A stretch of 6,659 nucleotides of DNA from an uncultured Dehalococcoidia bacterium (GCA_913052045.1 CAJXDJ010000049.1:1-6659); one strand, 5' to 3'. Positions 1 through 6,227 are shown, counted from the first letter of the stretch. The notes: generated from the letters alone by a model not told the origin. A program made the numbers and translations.

Positions 1-2
1 CA

Positions 3-335
3 CTATAAGTTCTTGAACAGTTTTTCCGCTTCGCTATACTGGGCCGGCGTATTTAAATCTGCTAAAACAATTGGAGATCCAACATTCAATTCTGCAATTT
101 CGGTATCCCATTTTTTCAAAACGCCCCTCAAACCTAATGACTCCTCATCTATATCACTTATCTCACCCAAAAGGTCCCGACGGAAAAGCAGTGGATGCCC
201 CCTAACACCATTATATTGGGGAACTGTAATTGGTGCGGCCGAACTTCTGTGGTAACTAATAAGTTCTCTAATAACGCTGCTAGGACGAGGCTGGTCAACA
301 GCCATTATCAGAATATCATCTGTGCTTTGCGCCAT
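3..335 (-). CDS. MobA/MocA-like nucleotidyltransferase, C-terminal fragment
   Basis: The 110-residue reading frame matches the C-terminal half of the NTP_transf_3 (MobA-like) family, which transfers nucleotides, for example CMP or GMP onto molybdopterin cofactor. Visible motifs are the strand and metal/nucleotide site ILIMAVDQPRP (residues 8-18, Asp14), the family signature GVRGHPLLF (43-51) and the second acidic motif LADLNTP (91-97), ending with a stop at 3-5. The family is usually about 190-200 residues and begins with LAAGxSxRMG, which is absent here. Homology continues upstream of this ATG in the same frame (NPDYKSGKTTSIKVGARA, positions about 336-389) with no start codon, so the ATG at 333-335 is internal to the domain and probably not a true start. 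I read this as the remnant of a broken gene. A short functional protein is unlikely because the nucleotide-binding loop is missing. The exact substrate cannot be told. Confidence 0.6.
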   Translation of the reverse strand: MAQSTDDILIMAVDQPRPSSVIRELISYHRSSAAPITVPQYNGVRGHPLLFRRDLLGEISDIDEESLGLRGVLKKWDTEIAELNVGSPIVLADLNTPAQYSEAEKLFKNL

Positions 336-579
336 CGCTCGCGCACCTACTTTTATTGATGTAGTCTTCCCACTCTTGTAATCTGGATTAAATACCGCGC
401 GAGCAGAGCGGAATTTATTGACAAAAGGTGTTACCTTTTCATCAGAAGCCCCATAAAAAGAATATTTCCCTCCTGAAAAAATATCGAAAACAAAACAATC
501 TGTGACAGGGAAATACCTTTATCCCACTTAGGCTCGCCTCAGGTTTATACCAATCTTATCTGCATCCTATAACATTCAT
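336..579 (-). pseudogene. Decayed N-terminal half of the MobA-like gene
   Basis: The frame of the downstream fragment is open without a start codon back to a TAA at 519-521, and its last convincing stretch is ASDEKVTPF followed by VFNPDYKSGKTTS, as in MobA-like proteins. Upstream homology seems to move to other frames. The -1/+1 neighbouring frame gives LSQIVLFSIFFQEGNILFMG (about 508-449), which joins naturally to ASDEK. A third frame gives EASLSGIKVFP (about 540-508), which resembles the EASxxMGxxKxLLP part of the nucleotide-binding loop. That third frame also contains MNVIG from an ATG at 577-579, with a TAA at 556-558 between the two. This pattern suggests at least two frameshifts and a stop. 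The N-terminal matches are short and by eye, so this part is tentative. Sequencing error is an alternative explanation. The rightward promoter of the next operon overlaps its 5' end. Confidence 0.42.
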
Positions 580-584
580 AACGT

Positions 585-613
585 TTGACGAACCCTCACA
601 CCACATTTATCAT
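585..613 (+). promoter_or_regulatory. Sigma70-type promoter of the hydroxy-acid oxidase operon
   Basis: TTGACG at 585-590 and TATCAT at 608-613 are separated by exactly 17 bp, each one mismatch from the consensus hexamers. The expected transcription start lies near 619-621, which gives a leader of about 30 nt before the TTG start at 650. It is the best -35/-10 pair I see between the MobA remnant and the oxidase gene. No clear operator or riboswitch fits in the short leader. Confidence 0.6.
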
Positions 614-633
614 CAGCATTGAGCATTAACTAT

Positions 634-640
634 AGGAGGT
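634..640 (+). promoter_or_regulatory. Strong Shine-Dalgarno that fixes the TTG start
   Basis: AGGAGGT lies 9 nt upstream of the TTG at 650-652. An in-frame stop (TGA, 620-622) lies just upstream, no ATG or GTG occurs in frame between them, and the next Met codon is at residue 41, inside the conserved domain. The site therefore decides the TTG start. Confidence 0.8.
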
Positions 641-649
641 CTCACCCAT

Positions 650-1852
650 TTGGAGCCCATAAACCTATATGATTTTGAATCGAGGGCTAAATCAACTGTT
701 CCACACAATGTCTGGGATTATATATCTCGCGGATCTCAGGATGGGATAGCGTTGAAACGAAATCGGTCAATGCTGGAATCTATACTCCTTCGACCTAGAT
801 TTCTTAGGGATGTACGTAAAAGAAATCTTTCAACTACGATTTTGGGTGAGCCAATAAAATTTCCCATTATGATAGCTCCAGCCTCGAGTCAAACCCTCGT
901 CCACCCAGATGGTGAAATAGCTACAGCCCGGGCAGCGGCAACCGCAGGGACTATCATGAGCCTTTCAACGAGTTCCACAAAAAGCATAGAAACAGTCGCA
1001 GCCGCAGCTTCAGGACCATTGTGGTTTCAACTTTTCCATTGTGGAAAAGACCAAACAGAGGACTTAGTTAAAAGGGCTGAAGATTCTGGATACAAGGCGA
1101 TTTGTCTAACAGTTGATACTCCCATACCAAGCGATAAAGAAGTCGACATACGAAATAATTGGCAACTTCCTCCAGAAGCATATCGCGGAAATTTTTCCCA
1201 CAATACCTTAACTGATATCCCCTCACAATTTGATTCAGGCATTTCCGAAGGTCACGGACGACCACCGACAATCCCGCTAACATTCGAACAGTTACCATGG
1301 CTCAAGTCACTTACGCGCCTTCCTTTAGTTATTAAAGGAATACGCACCGCTGAAGATGCAGCATTATGTGTGGAATATGATGTAGACGGGATAGTAGTTT
1401 CAAATCACGGAGGCAGGCAAATTGATTGCACCCTATCATCAATAGAAACTCTTCCAGAAGTTGTGGCAGCTGTGAATGGAAAGGCGGAGATTTATTTTGA
1501 TTCTGGAGTCCGAAGGGGAAGTGATGTACTTAAGGCTCTTGCCCTAGGAGCCAAAGGTGTACTAATCGGGAGGCCTATTTTCTGGGGTCTTGCCGTAAAC
1601 GGTCAAGCTGGAGTAGAAAAGGTCCTAGATATTCTTTACCGAGAACTTGATCTCGTATTAGCATACTGCGGCTTTACTTCAGTTGATCAAATCGATGATG
1701 CAATACTACATCTCCCTGTAGAGATGGAATATAGTCGAATTCCATATGTAGAAGAGATTCGGGGACTTGCTGATCTCCATTCAAAAGGCCTGATTTCTAG
1801 AAAAGAATTTGACTCTAAAAGAGAATCACTACTTGGCATAGAAAAACAATGA
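650..1852 (+). CDS. FMN-dependent alpha-hydroxy-acid oxidase/dehydrogenase, paralog 1, with SHOCT-like tail
   Basis: A 400-residue member of the FMN-dependent alpha-hydroxy-acid dehydrogenase family (glycolate oxidase, L-lactate dehydrogenase LldD, flavocytochrome b2), a TIM-barrel enzyme oxidising 2-hydroxy acids to 2-oxo acids. Aligned by eye to spinach glycolate oxidase, the catalytic set is Asp156 in LTVDTP, Lys229 in VIKGI, and His253 and Arg256 in SNHGGRQID. The FMN phosphate site is DSGVRRGSD (284-292) plus IGRP (306-309). Tyr24 is kept. The second active-site Tyr (spinach 129) is Phe129, Trp108 is Ser108, and Arg164 is Lys163, so substrate preference should differ from glycolate or lactate enzymes. 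Residues about 367-396 form an extra tail (GLADLHSKGLISRKEF) resembling a SHOCT domain; spinach glycolate oxidase is about 369 residues without it. It starts with TTG behind a perfect Shine-Dalgarno, is first in a two-gene operon and overlaps the next gene by 4 bp. No signal peptide is seen, so it is probably cytoplasmic. Electron acceptor and substrate are unknown. Confidence 0.93.
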   Translation: MEPINLYDFESRAKSTVPHNVWDYISRGSQDGIALKRNRSMLESILLRPRFLRDVRKRNLSTTILGEPIKFPIMIAPASSQTLVHPDGEIATARAAATAGTIMSLSTSSTKSIETVAAAASGPLWFQLFHCGKDQTEDLVKRAEDSGYKAICLTVDTPIPSDKEVDIRNNWQLPPEAYRGNFSHNTLTDIPSQFDSGISEGHGRPPTIPLTFEQLPWLKSLTRLPLVIKGIRTAEDAALCVEYDVDGIVVSNHGGRQIDCTLSSIETLPEVVAAVNGKAEIYFDSGVRRGSDVLKALALGAKGVLIGRPIFWGLAVNGQAGVEKVLDILYRELDLVLAYCGFTSVDQIDDAILHLPVEMEYSRIPYVEEIRGLADLHSKGLISRKEFDSKRESLLGIEKQ

Positions 1853-3045
1853 ATTCAGGCCCACTAAGTTTGCAGGACATAGAACGACAAGCTAAATCAT
1901 TAATTCCTCATAACGTGTGGGATTTCATCGAGGGTGGTTCCCAAGACATGATAACCACGCACCGTAATACACAACAATATAATGATATCAAACTCCGACC
2001 TAGGCCATTTCTCCAAACAGATGAAAAAAAACTTTCTACGACGATACTAGGTCACTTTATAAGTATGCCTATACTTTTGGGAGCGTCTGGCGGCCATACC
2101 TTCGTACATCCAAATGGAGAACTCGACACGGCCCAAGCAGCCAAAGATATGAATACAGGATTGGCCCTTAGTACTAGCTCCGATTATTCTCTTCAAGAGG
2201 TTGCAGAAATCGGTGCCCATCCAAGAATTTTCCAACTTTATCACTGCGGAAGAGCACTAACTGAGCTTTTAGTCAAACAAGCAGAGGACTCAGGGTATGC
2301 AGCGATTATGTTAACTGTAGATTGCCCCGTACCCAGCCCAATGGAAGGTGATTTAAGGAATCAATTTCACAAATACGGTGGTGCAGCTCTCGGTAATTTC
2401 AAATCAACGAAAATTCGTAGATTGTTACCACCGAATACAAAAATAGTGGATATGTGGGAACGACCCCCCAATATACCATTGGCGTTCACCGAATTAGAAT
2501 GGCTAAAGGGACTTACAACCCTACCGCTGATCGTTAAAGGTATTCGCACGGCTGAAGATGCAACCCTCTGCATGGAAAATGGCGTGGATGGTTTACTTGT
2601 ATCTAATCATGGAGGACGACAAATAGATACAACCCTGTCTTCAATAGAAACTCTACCAGAAATATCGGTCGCCGTTCAGGGGAAAATGGAATTGTATATA
2701 GATTCAGGCATACGAAGTGGGTCCGACATATTGAAAGCATTGGCTCTAGGAGCGAAGGCAGTTTTCATTGGGAGACCTTTGTTTTGGGGCCTAGCAATAG
2801 GGGGATCCATGGGGGTAAGAAAGGTTTTATCAATCTTAAGAACGGAATTGGATGAGGCCATGGGATATAGCGGCATATCCTCTATCGAACACGTAGATGC
2901 TGCAATTCTATCTCTGCCTAAGCACATGAAGGTGCCAAGAAATGCAGCCATACGTAAAATAAAAGACATGGCTTTATTGTTAAACCAGGGAAAAATCACA
3001 AACCAAGTATTCCAATCGAATAAGGCTAAACTACTACGGCCTTAA
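1849..3045 (+). CDS. FMN-dependent alpha-hydroxy-acid oxidase/dehydrogenase, paralog 2, with degenerate SHOCT-like tail
   Basis: A 398-residue tandem paralog of the preceding gene. Its ATG lies in the ATGA overlap with the upstream stop and there is no good Shine-Dalgarno, which suggests translational coupling and perhaps matched expression. The catalytic residues are Asp158 (TVDCP), Lys230 (IVKGI), and His254 and Arg257 (SNHGGRQID). The FMN phosphate residues are in DSGIRSGSD (285-293) and IGRP (307-310). It differs from paralog 1 at the pocket: spinach Tyr24 is Phe26, Tyr129 is kept as Tyr131, Trp108 is Ser110 and Arg164 is Met165. The loop that normally reads like P-T-A after the PIMIA strand is GASGGHT (78-84), which is unusual beside the flavin. 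An insertion around 175-205 is longer than in paralog 1. The tail (GKITNQVFQSNKAKLL, 381-396) looks like a worn SHOCT motif. Synonymous sites have diverged widely from paralog 1, so the duplication is old. It could be an active enzyme of different specificity or a partner subunit. Confidence 0.92.
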   Translation: MNSGPLSLQDIERQAKSLIPHNVWDFIEGGSQDMITTHRNTQQYNDIKLRPRPFLQTDEKKLSTTILGHFISMPILLGASGGHTFVHPNGELDTAQAAKDMNTGLALSTSSDYSLQEVAEIGAHPRIFQLYHCGRALTELLVKQAEDSGYAAIMLTVDCPVPSPMEGDLRNQFHKYGGAALGNFKSTKIRRLLPPNTKIVDMWERPPNIPLAFTELEWLKGLTTLPLIVKGIRTAEDATLCMENGVDGLLVSNHGGRQIDTTLSSIETLPEISVAVQGKMELYIDSGIRSGSDILKALALGAKAVFIGRPLFWGLAIGGSMGVRKVLSILRTELDEAMGYSGISSIEHVDAAILSLPKHMKVPRNAAIRKIKDMALLLNQGKITNQVFQSNKAKLLRP

Positions 3046-3257
3046 TCCCAACGAAAAGTATTCCTATGCTTTAATATGTAGATAACAACAATTCCACCAC
3101 ATAGATACCTAACAAGTCGTTCGAACAAAAAATCAAATCCCACTATAGGAACCATCATCACCAGCAGATTGAACACAAGTCGACCGAAACTTATCCCCAG
3201 TAACCACCCTGCTATCAAAAGTAAGCATATTCCCAACGTTCTGACGGCCTTACTCAT
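3042..3257 (-). CDS. Small hypothetical membrane protein
   Basis: A 71-residue frame that I do not recognise. It is strongly hydrophobic, with likely membrane segments at about residues 7-24 (LGICLLLIAGWLLGI), 27-43 (LVFNLLVMMVPIVGF) and 48-62 (around GGIVVIYIL), and a basic C-terminal end (KHRNTFRW). It lies 68 bp downstream of the LuxA-like gene on the same strand, so it may be the last gene of that operon. Its stop codon shares the bases TTAA (3042-3045) with the stop of the convergent oxidase gene. No clear Shine-Dalgarno precedes the ATG, and an in-frame stop lies only 13 bp upstream, so the start cannot move much. The hydrophobic pattern and the snug fit between neighbours favour a real gene, but chance is not excluded. 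Function unknown. Confidence 0.5.
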   Translation of the reverse strand: MSKAVRTLGICLLLIAGWLLGISFGRLVFNLLVMMVPIVGFDFLFERLVRYLCGGIVVIYILKHRNTFRWD

Positions 3258-3325
3258 GGTATAAGTAATCTAATCTTCGAAAATATATGTTCCATAATAT
3301 AATATTAGTTGAACCAATCCCTGAG

Positions 3326-4462
3326 CTAACCCTTTAATGCTGGTATCACTTCTCTTCCCCAAAGTTCTATAGAGCGCATAACACTTCTATGAGGCATAGG
3401 GCCTTCCTGTCCGTATATGATGAGATTACCCGCTCCAAGCTCCTCATGATATTTCCTTAATTTTCTCACCACCGTGTCTGGATTACCGACAATAATCTGG
3501 TCTAATTCCACCAGATTTTCATAACTCCAACCCCCAAAACCAGGCTGCACTCTTTTGGCGTTAACTTTAGCTGACTCTCGACTTCTATATCCTGGTGGAT
3601 CGAAATGCTCCATCGGTCCCCGAAAGCGATATTTTTCATTCCACATAAAATGGCGTCCTAATTCAAATGCAGCTTCATCAGTATCTGCCACACATGCTCT
3701 AATCAGAAAGCCGTATTGTTCTGGTCCCGTTTTGTGACCGGCTTTGGCCGCGGTCTCGTGGTATAATTTATTCGTCGCTAAAGCAACCTCATAGGTGCTT
3801 CCTATGCTCATATATGCGTACCCTCTTTCGGCAGCCCAGACCACAGATTCAACACTAGACGTTCCTGGATACCATATCGTAGGATGTGGCTGTTGCAGAG
3901 GTTTCATCCAGGGGTTAACAATGCGATGATGAAAATGCTTACCTTCCCATCTAAATGGCCCTTCTGAAGTCCAAGTCTTAATGATTAGGTCGTGGGCTTC
4001 CTGAAATCTTTCCATGTTGTCCGCTGGATTCAAGTTAGCATGTATACTTTCCACCGGCCCCCCACGAACAAATCCTGAGATAATTCTCCCTCCCGACATG
4101 ACATCGAGCATAGCTATTTCTTCAGCCAATTTTACGGGATTCCCTGTGACGGGAATTATATTGCCTAAAATGGCAATCTTTGTGTTCTTGGTAGTCGATA
4201 TGAGCGCGGCAGCACTGATATTAGCAGAGGGTTTCATACACCACCAAGAGTTGTGATGTTCGTTAGTCATGATACCATCAAACCCCACCTCGTCCGCTTG
4301 CCTATATTGCTCGTAATAGTTCTTGTAGAGACCGTGAGCTTTTTCAGGGTCAAAATGTTTGTTTGGCAAGGTAAAATAGGACTCTGTCTGATGTTTCGAT
4401 AAGAGGTCTTCATCTACGTAAGAGTAAGGCTCCTCGCTGAACCAAAAAACCTGGACCGACAT
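3326..4462 (-). CDS. Luciferase-like (LLM class) flavin-dependent monooxygenase, LuxA-like group
   Basis: A 378-residue bacterial-luciferase-family (LLM, TIM-barrel) flavoprotein. The family uses reduced FMN, usually supplied by a separate reductase, and oxygen to oxygenate organic substrates. Visible motifs are the catalytic-site TNEHH (66-70, with His69 matching the essential His44 of luciferase LuxA), DVMSGGRIISGFVRGG (120-135, flavin/phosphate loop), NPADNMERFQEAHDLI (145-160), PTIWYPGTSS (194-203) and a C-terminal VGNPDTVVRKLRKYHEELGAGNLIIY (325-350 in parts). The EHH motif separates it from the F420-type oxidoreductase encoded further upstream in the operon. No reductase gene is visible here. 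The start is ATG with AAAAGGAG 5 nt upstream. It follows the hydrolase gene by 32 bp, so it is very likely cotranscribed. The substrate cannot be deduced; the context suggests oxidation of an organic compound whose product or precursor is cleaved by the neighbouring hydrolase. Confidence 0.9.
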   Translation of the reverse strand: MSVQVFWFSEEPYSYVDEDLLSKHQTESYFTLPNKHFDPEKAHGLYKNYYEQYRQADEVGFDGIMTNEHHNSWWCMKPSANISAAALISTTKNTKIAILGNIIPVTGNPVKLAEEIAMLDVMSGGRIISGFVRGGPVESIHANLNPADNMERFQEAHDLIIKTWTSEGPFRWEGKHFHHRIVNPWMKPLQQPHPTIWYPGTSSVESVVWAAERGYAYMSIGSTYEVALATNKLYHETAAKAGHKTGPEQYGFLIRACVADTDEAAFELGRHFMWNEKYRFRGPMEHFDPPGYRSRESAKVNAKRVQPGFGGWSYENLVELDQIIVGNPDTVVRKLRKYHEELGAGNLIIYGQEGPMPHRSVMRSIELWGREVIPALKG

Positions 4463-4467
4463 ATTAT

Positions 4468-4475
4468 CTCCTTTT
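4468..4475 (-). promoter_or_regulatory. Ribosome-binding site of the LuxA-like gene
   Basis: AAAAGGAG on the minus strand ends 5 nt before the ATG at 4460-4462, in the 32-bp gap after the hydrolase stop. It supports this start and independent translation initiation within the operon. Confidence 0.75.
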
Positions 4476-4494
4476 ATCTAACCGTATAACCATA

Positions 4495-5283
4495 TTAAGC
4501 CTTTAGAAAAGATGTCAGTGCGTCTAAGAACTCCCTTGGTCTCTCTGCATGGGGTATATGACTGCATCTATCAATAATTTTAACTTCCGAGTTTACAAGG
4601 ACTCTATGAAAAAGATCAGCGCACTCCACTGGCACTATGTAATCCTGCTTACCCCACACAATCAAAGATTTCAGCGAAACTTTTCGTAGGTAGTGTTGAA
4701 GATTGGGGTTGTAGAAGTAAGGTTGCCAACACCACGAGGCGGCCATCTCTCGGTTCCCTCTTTCTATTTTCTGTTCTTCCAATGTTAATTCGCGATTAAA
4801 TATGTTTTCGTAATCTTCCACTTGGGTTTTGTCATAAAATCGGAGGTTTTGTACGGTCTCACGCGGACTAGTGAAAAGTTCTGCTATCTGTCCCCTTTCA
4901 GGCTTGATCCCCACGGGTGCTACAAGAATCATTTGCTTAAATGGAGTTTGATTCATGGCCGCCATTTCAGCAGATATCCACCCTCCCATAGATAAACCAA
5001 ACAACGTTATCTCCTTAAGATTTAGATGAAGTATCAGGCCATGGTAATAGTGAGCAACGGCAGGTATGGAATCAACCCATGGGATCCGATCGGACTTATC
5101 GTAACCAGGGTGAGATGGAGCATATACAGTAAACGATTTTGATAACATCTCATGATAGTTCAACCATCCTGGATTACCACCGGCACCATGTAGAATCAGC
5201 AGTGGAGGGCCATCTCCCCCTTTGAACAACTGAAGACGCCCTTCTGGATAACTAATAATTTCTTCTTTCCAGTTCGTGCCCAC
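4495..5283 (-). CDS. Alpha/beta hydrolase
   Basis: A 262-residue alpha/beta-hydrolase-fold enzyme of normal length. The sequence shows the oxyanion-hole motif HGAGG (32-36), the nucleophile elbow GLSMGG (96-101, Ser98), the acid in WGKQDYIVP (210-218, Asp214) and the catalytic His in CSHIPHAERP (240-249, His242), so the triad Ser98-Asp214-His242 is complete. The middle (about 125-200) is a helical cap, including SWCWQPYFYNPNL, of the type seen in meta-cleavage-product and related C-C or ester hydrolases. There is no signal peptide, so it probably acts in the cytoplasm. The start is GTG (5281-5283) with AAGGAAG just upstream; an in-frame stop 10 bp upstream and no early ATG leave little alternative. 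It sits between two luciferase-family genes, 34 bp after one and 32 bp before the other, so it probably hydrolyses an intermediate of the same pathway. The substrate is not predictable. Confidence 0.93.
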   Translation of the reverse strand: MGTNWKEEIISYPEGRLQLFKGGDGPPLLILHGAGGNPGWLNYHEMLSKSFTVYAPSHPGYDKSDRIPWVDSIPAVAHYYHGLILHLNLKEITLFGLSMGGWISAEMAAMNQTPFKQMILVAPVGIKPERGQIAELFTSPRETVQNLRFYDKTQVEDYENIFNRELTLEEQKIERGNREMAASWCWQPYFYNPNLQHYLRKVSLKSLIVWGKQDYIVPVECADLFHRVLVNSEVKIIDRCSHIPHAERPREFLDALTSFLKA

Positions 5284-5287
5284 TTTT

Positions 5288-5294
5288 CTTCCTT
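5288..5294 (-). promoter_or_regulatory. Ribosome-binding site that decides the GTG start of the hydrolase
   Basis: AAGGAAG on the minus strand lies 4 nt (6 nt from the AAGGA core) before the GTG at 5281-5283. An in-frame TAA at 5293-5295 overlaps it, so no longer form is possible, and the first ATG comes only at residue 46. Confidence 0.7.
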
Positions 5295-5317
5295 ATAATT
5301 CCCTGGTTCTTATGCCA

Positions 5318-6190
5318 CTAACCAAAAGCCTCTTTAAACTTAGTAATAATTTGAATATGTTGATCAACGGTTTTAAATCCACAATTCATAGTTTGCAAAC
5401 TCACATGGGTTGCCCCGAAAGACTCCCATTTCTTTGCCGCTTGGACAAGTTCTTTCACAGGTCTATCCGCATCTATAAAACCTTCAATGCCAATGTTTTG
5501 AGGATTTCTTCCAGCCATTTCTGCATGTCTATGGATGACCTGTATCTTGCGTCTAAACTCGTCATCAAGACTTGTATCCCTACCGGAAGCAATCCAGCCA
5601 TCTCCCAGTCTACCGATCCGTTTCAAAACTCGATCAGAACTACCGCCAAACCATATGGGGATGGGTTGCTGTATCGGCATAGGTCTAATGCCAGCATGCG
5701 TTACCCGGTTCCACTCCCCTTCGAAATTTACCTTGTCCTCAGTCCAAAGTTGTCGTAAAAGTGCTACTTGTTCTTCACTTCTACGTCCCCTGTCACTAAA
5801 GCTCTCTCCTAGTGCCTCATATTCCACATAGTTCCATCCAATCCCGATACCAAGCCGGAGTCGTCCCCCCGTCAACAGGTCTATAGTAGCAGCTTGCTTA
5901 GCAACCAATGCTGTCTGTCGCTGTGGCAATATGATGATTCCTGTGGTTAGTTGGATCCTCTTAGTCACTGCCGCAAGATAGCCAAACAAAACCAATGGTT
6001 CATAAAATTGATCTTCGAGCGTATACGCGGCGCCGACCAAGTTCGAATGATAGGACATGTCTGCCCCAAGAACATGATCATAAACCGTCAAATGGTTATA
6101 TCCTAGAGAATCCGCAGCTTCCGCATATTTTTTGGCGTCCTCAGGACGAGACCCCATCTCCGTTTGGGGAAAAATAACACCTAACCTCAT
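5318..6190 (-). CDS. LLM class F420-dependent oxidoreductase (Rv2161c-like)
   Basis: A 290-residue luciferase-like TIM-barrel oxidoreductase, first gene of the leftward operon. The pattern fits the subgroup often named after mycobacterial Rv2161c, thought to use coenzyme F420: TVYDHV near residue 35-40, LTTGIIILPQRQ (81-92), AKQAATIDLLTGGRLRLG (97-114), GIGWNYVEYEALG (116-128), RGRRSEEQVALLRQLW (134-149), then PIPIWFGGSS (176-185) and LGDGWI (195-200). It has YDH rather than the EHH motif of the other LLM enzyme in the operon. The C-terminal half (about 230-290) is less conserved. The choice of F420 or FMN is inferred from family resemblance only; no F420 biosynthesis gene is in the window. 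The start is ATG with TGAGGT 6 nt upstream, and a TTGACA-17-GATACT promoter lies 30 bp further up. The stop is 34 bp before the hydrolase start. Reaction and substrate unknown. Confidence 0.92.
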   Translation of the reverse strand: MRLGVIFPQTEMGSRPEDAKKYAEAADSLGYNHLTVYDHVLGADMSYHSNLVGAAYTLEDQFYEPLVLFGYLAAVTKRIQLTTGIIILPQRQTALVAKQAATIDLLTGGRLRLGIGIGWNYVEYEALGESFSDRGRRSEEQVALLRQLWTEDKVNFEGEWNRVTHAGIRPMPIQQPIPIWFGGSSDRVLKRIGRLGDGWIASGRDTSLDDEFRRKIQVIHRHAEMAGRNPQNIGIEGFIDADRPVKELVQAAKKWESFGATHVSLQTMNCGFKTVDQHIQIITKFKEAFG

Positions 6191-6196
6191 ATATCT

Positions 6197-6202
6197 ACCT
6201 CA
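6197..6202 (-). promoter_or_regulatory. Ribosome-binding site of the F420-type oxidoreductase
   Basis: TGAGGT on the minus strand, 6 nt before the ATG at 6188-6190, supports that start. Confidence 0.65.
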
Positions 6203-6217
6203 AAACGAACTTCACAC

Positions 6218-6223
6218 TATAAT
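6218..6223 (+). promoter_or_regulatory. Candidate -10 box for leuS
   Basis: A perfect TATAAT on the plus strand, upstream of leuS, would give a transcript starting near 6230 and a leader of about 84 nt to the ATG at 6314. No convincing -35 hexamer sits 16-18 bp upstream (CTACCT or similar), and the region is AT-rich, so chance is possible. It lies inside the region used by the leftward promoter. Confidence 0.35.
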
Positions 6224-6227
6224 CAGA

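Noticed and set aside
423..439. Perfect 7-bp inverted repeat AAAAGGT-GTT-ACCTTTT
   Set aside because: Low GC, 3-nt loop and no following T-run; it falls in the MobA-homologous coding region (EKVTPF) and is explained by those codons.
1335..2662. Similar DNA stretches (for example around GCTGAAGATGCA and TCAATAGAAACTCT) repeated about 1.2 kb apart
   Set aside because: These are conserved coding motifs of the two paralogous oxidases, not a separate repeat or mobile element.
3295..3307. 13-nt AT palindrome TAATATAATATTA upstream of the small membrane protein
   Set aside because: Could hold a -10 box for that gene, but no matching -35 stands out, and such palindromes are common by chance in AT-rich gaps.
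5276..5758. Open frame of 160 codons on the plus strand, and similar shorter frames inside the other genes
   Set aside because: They lie antisense to strongly supported enzymes, have low-complexity or implausible composition and no ribosome-binding site.
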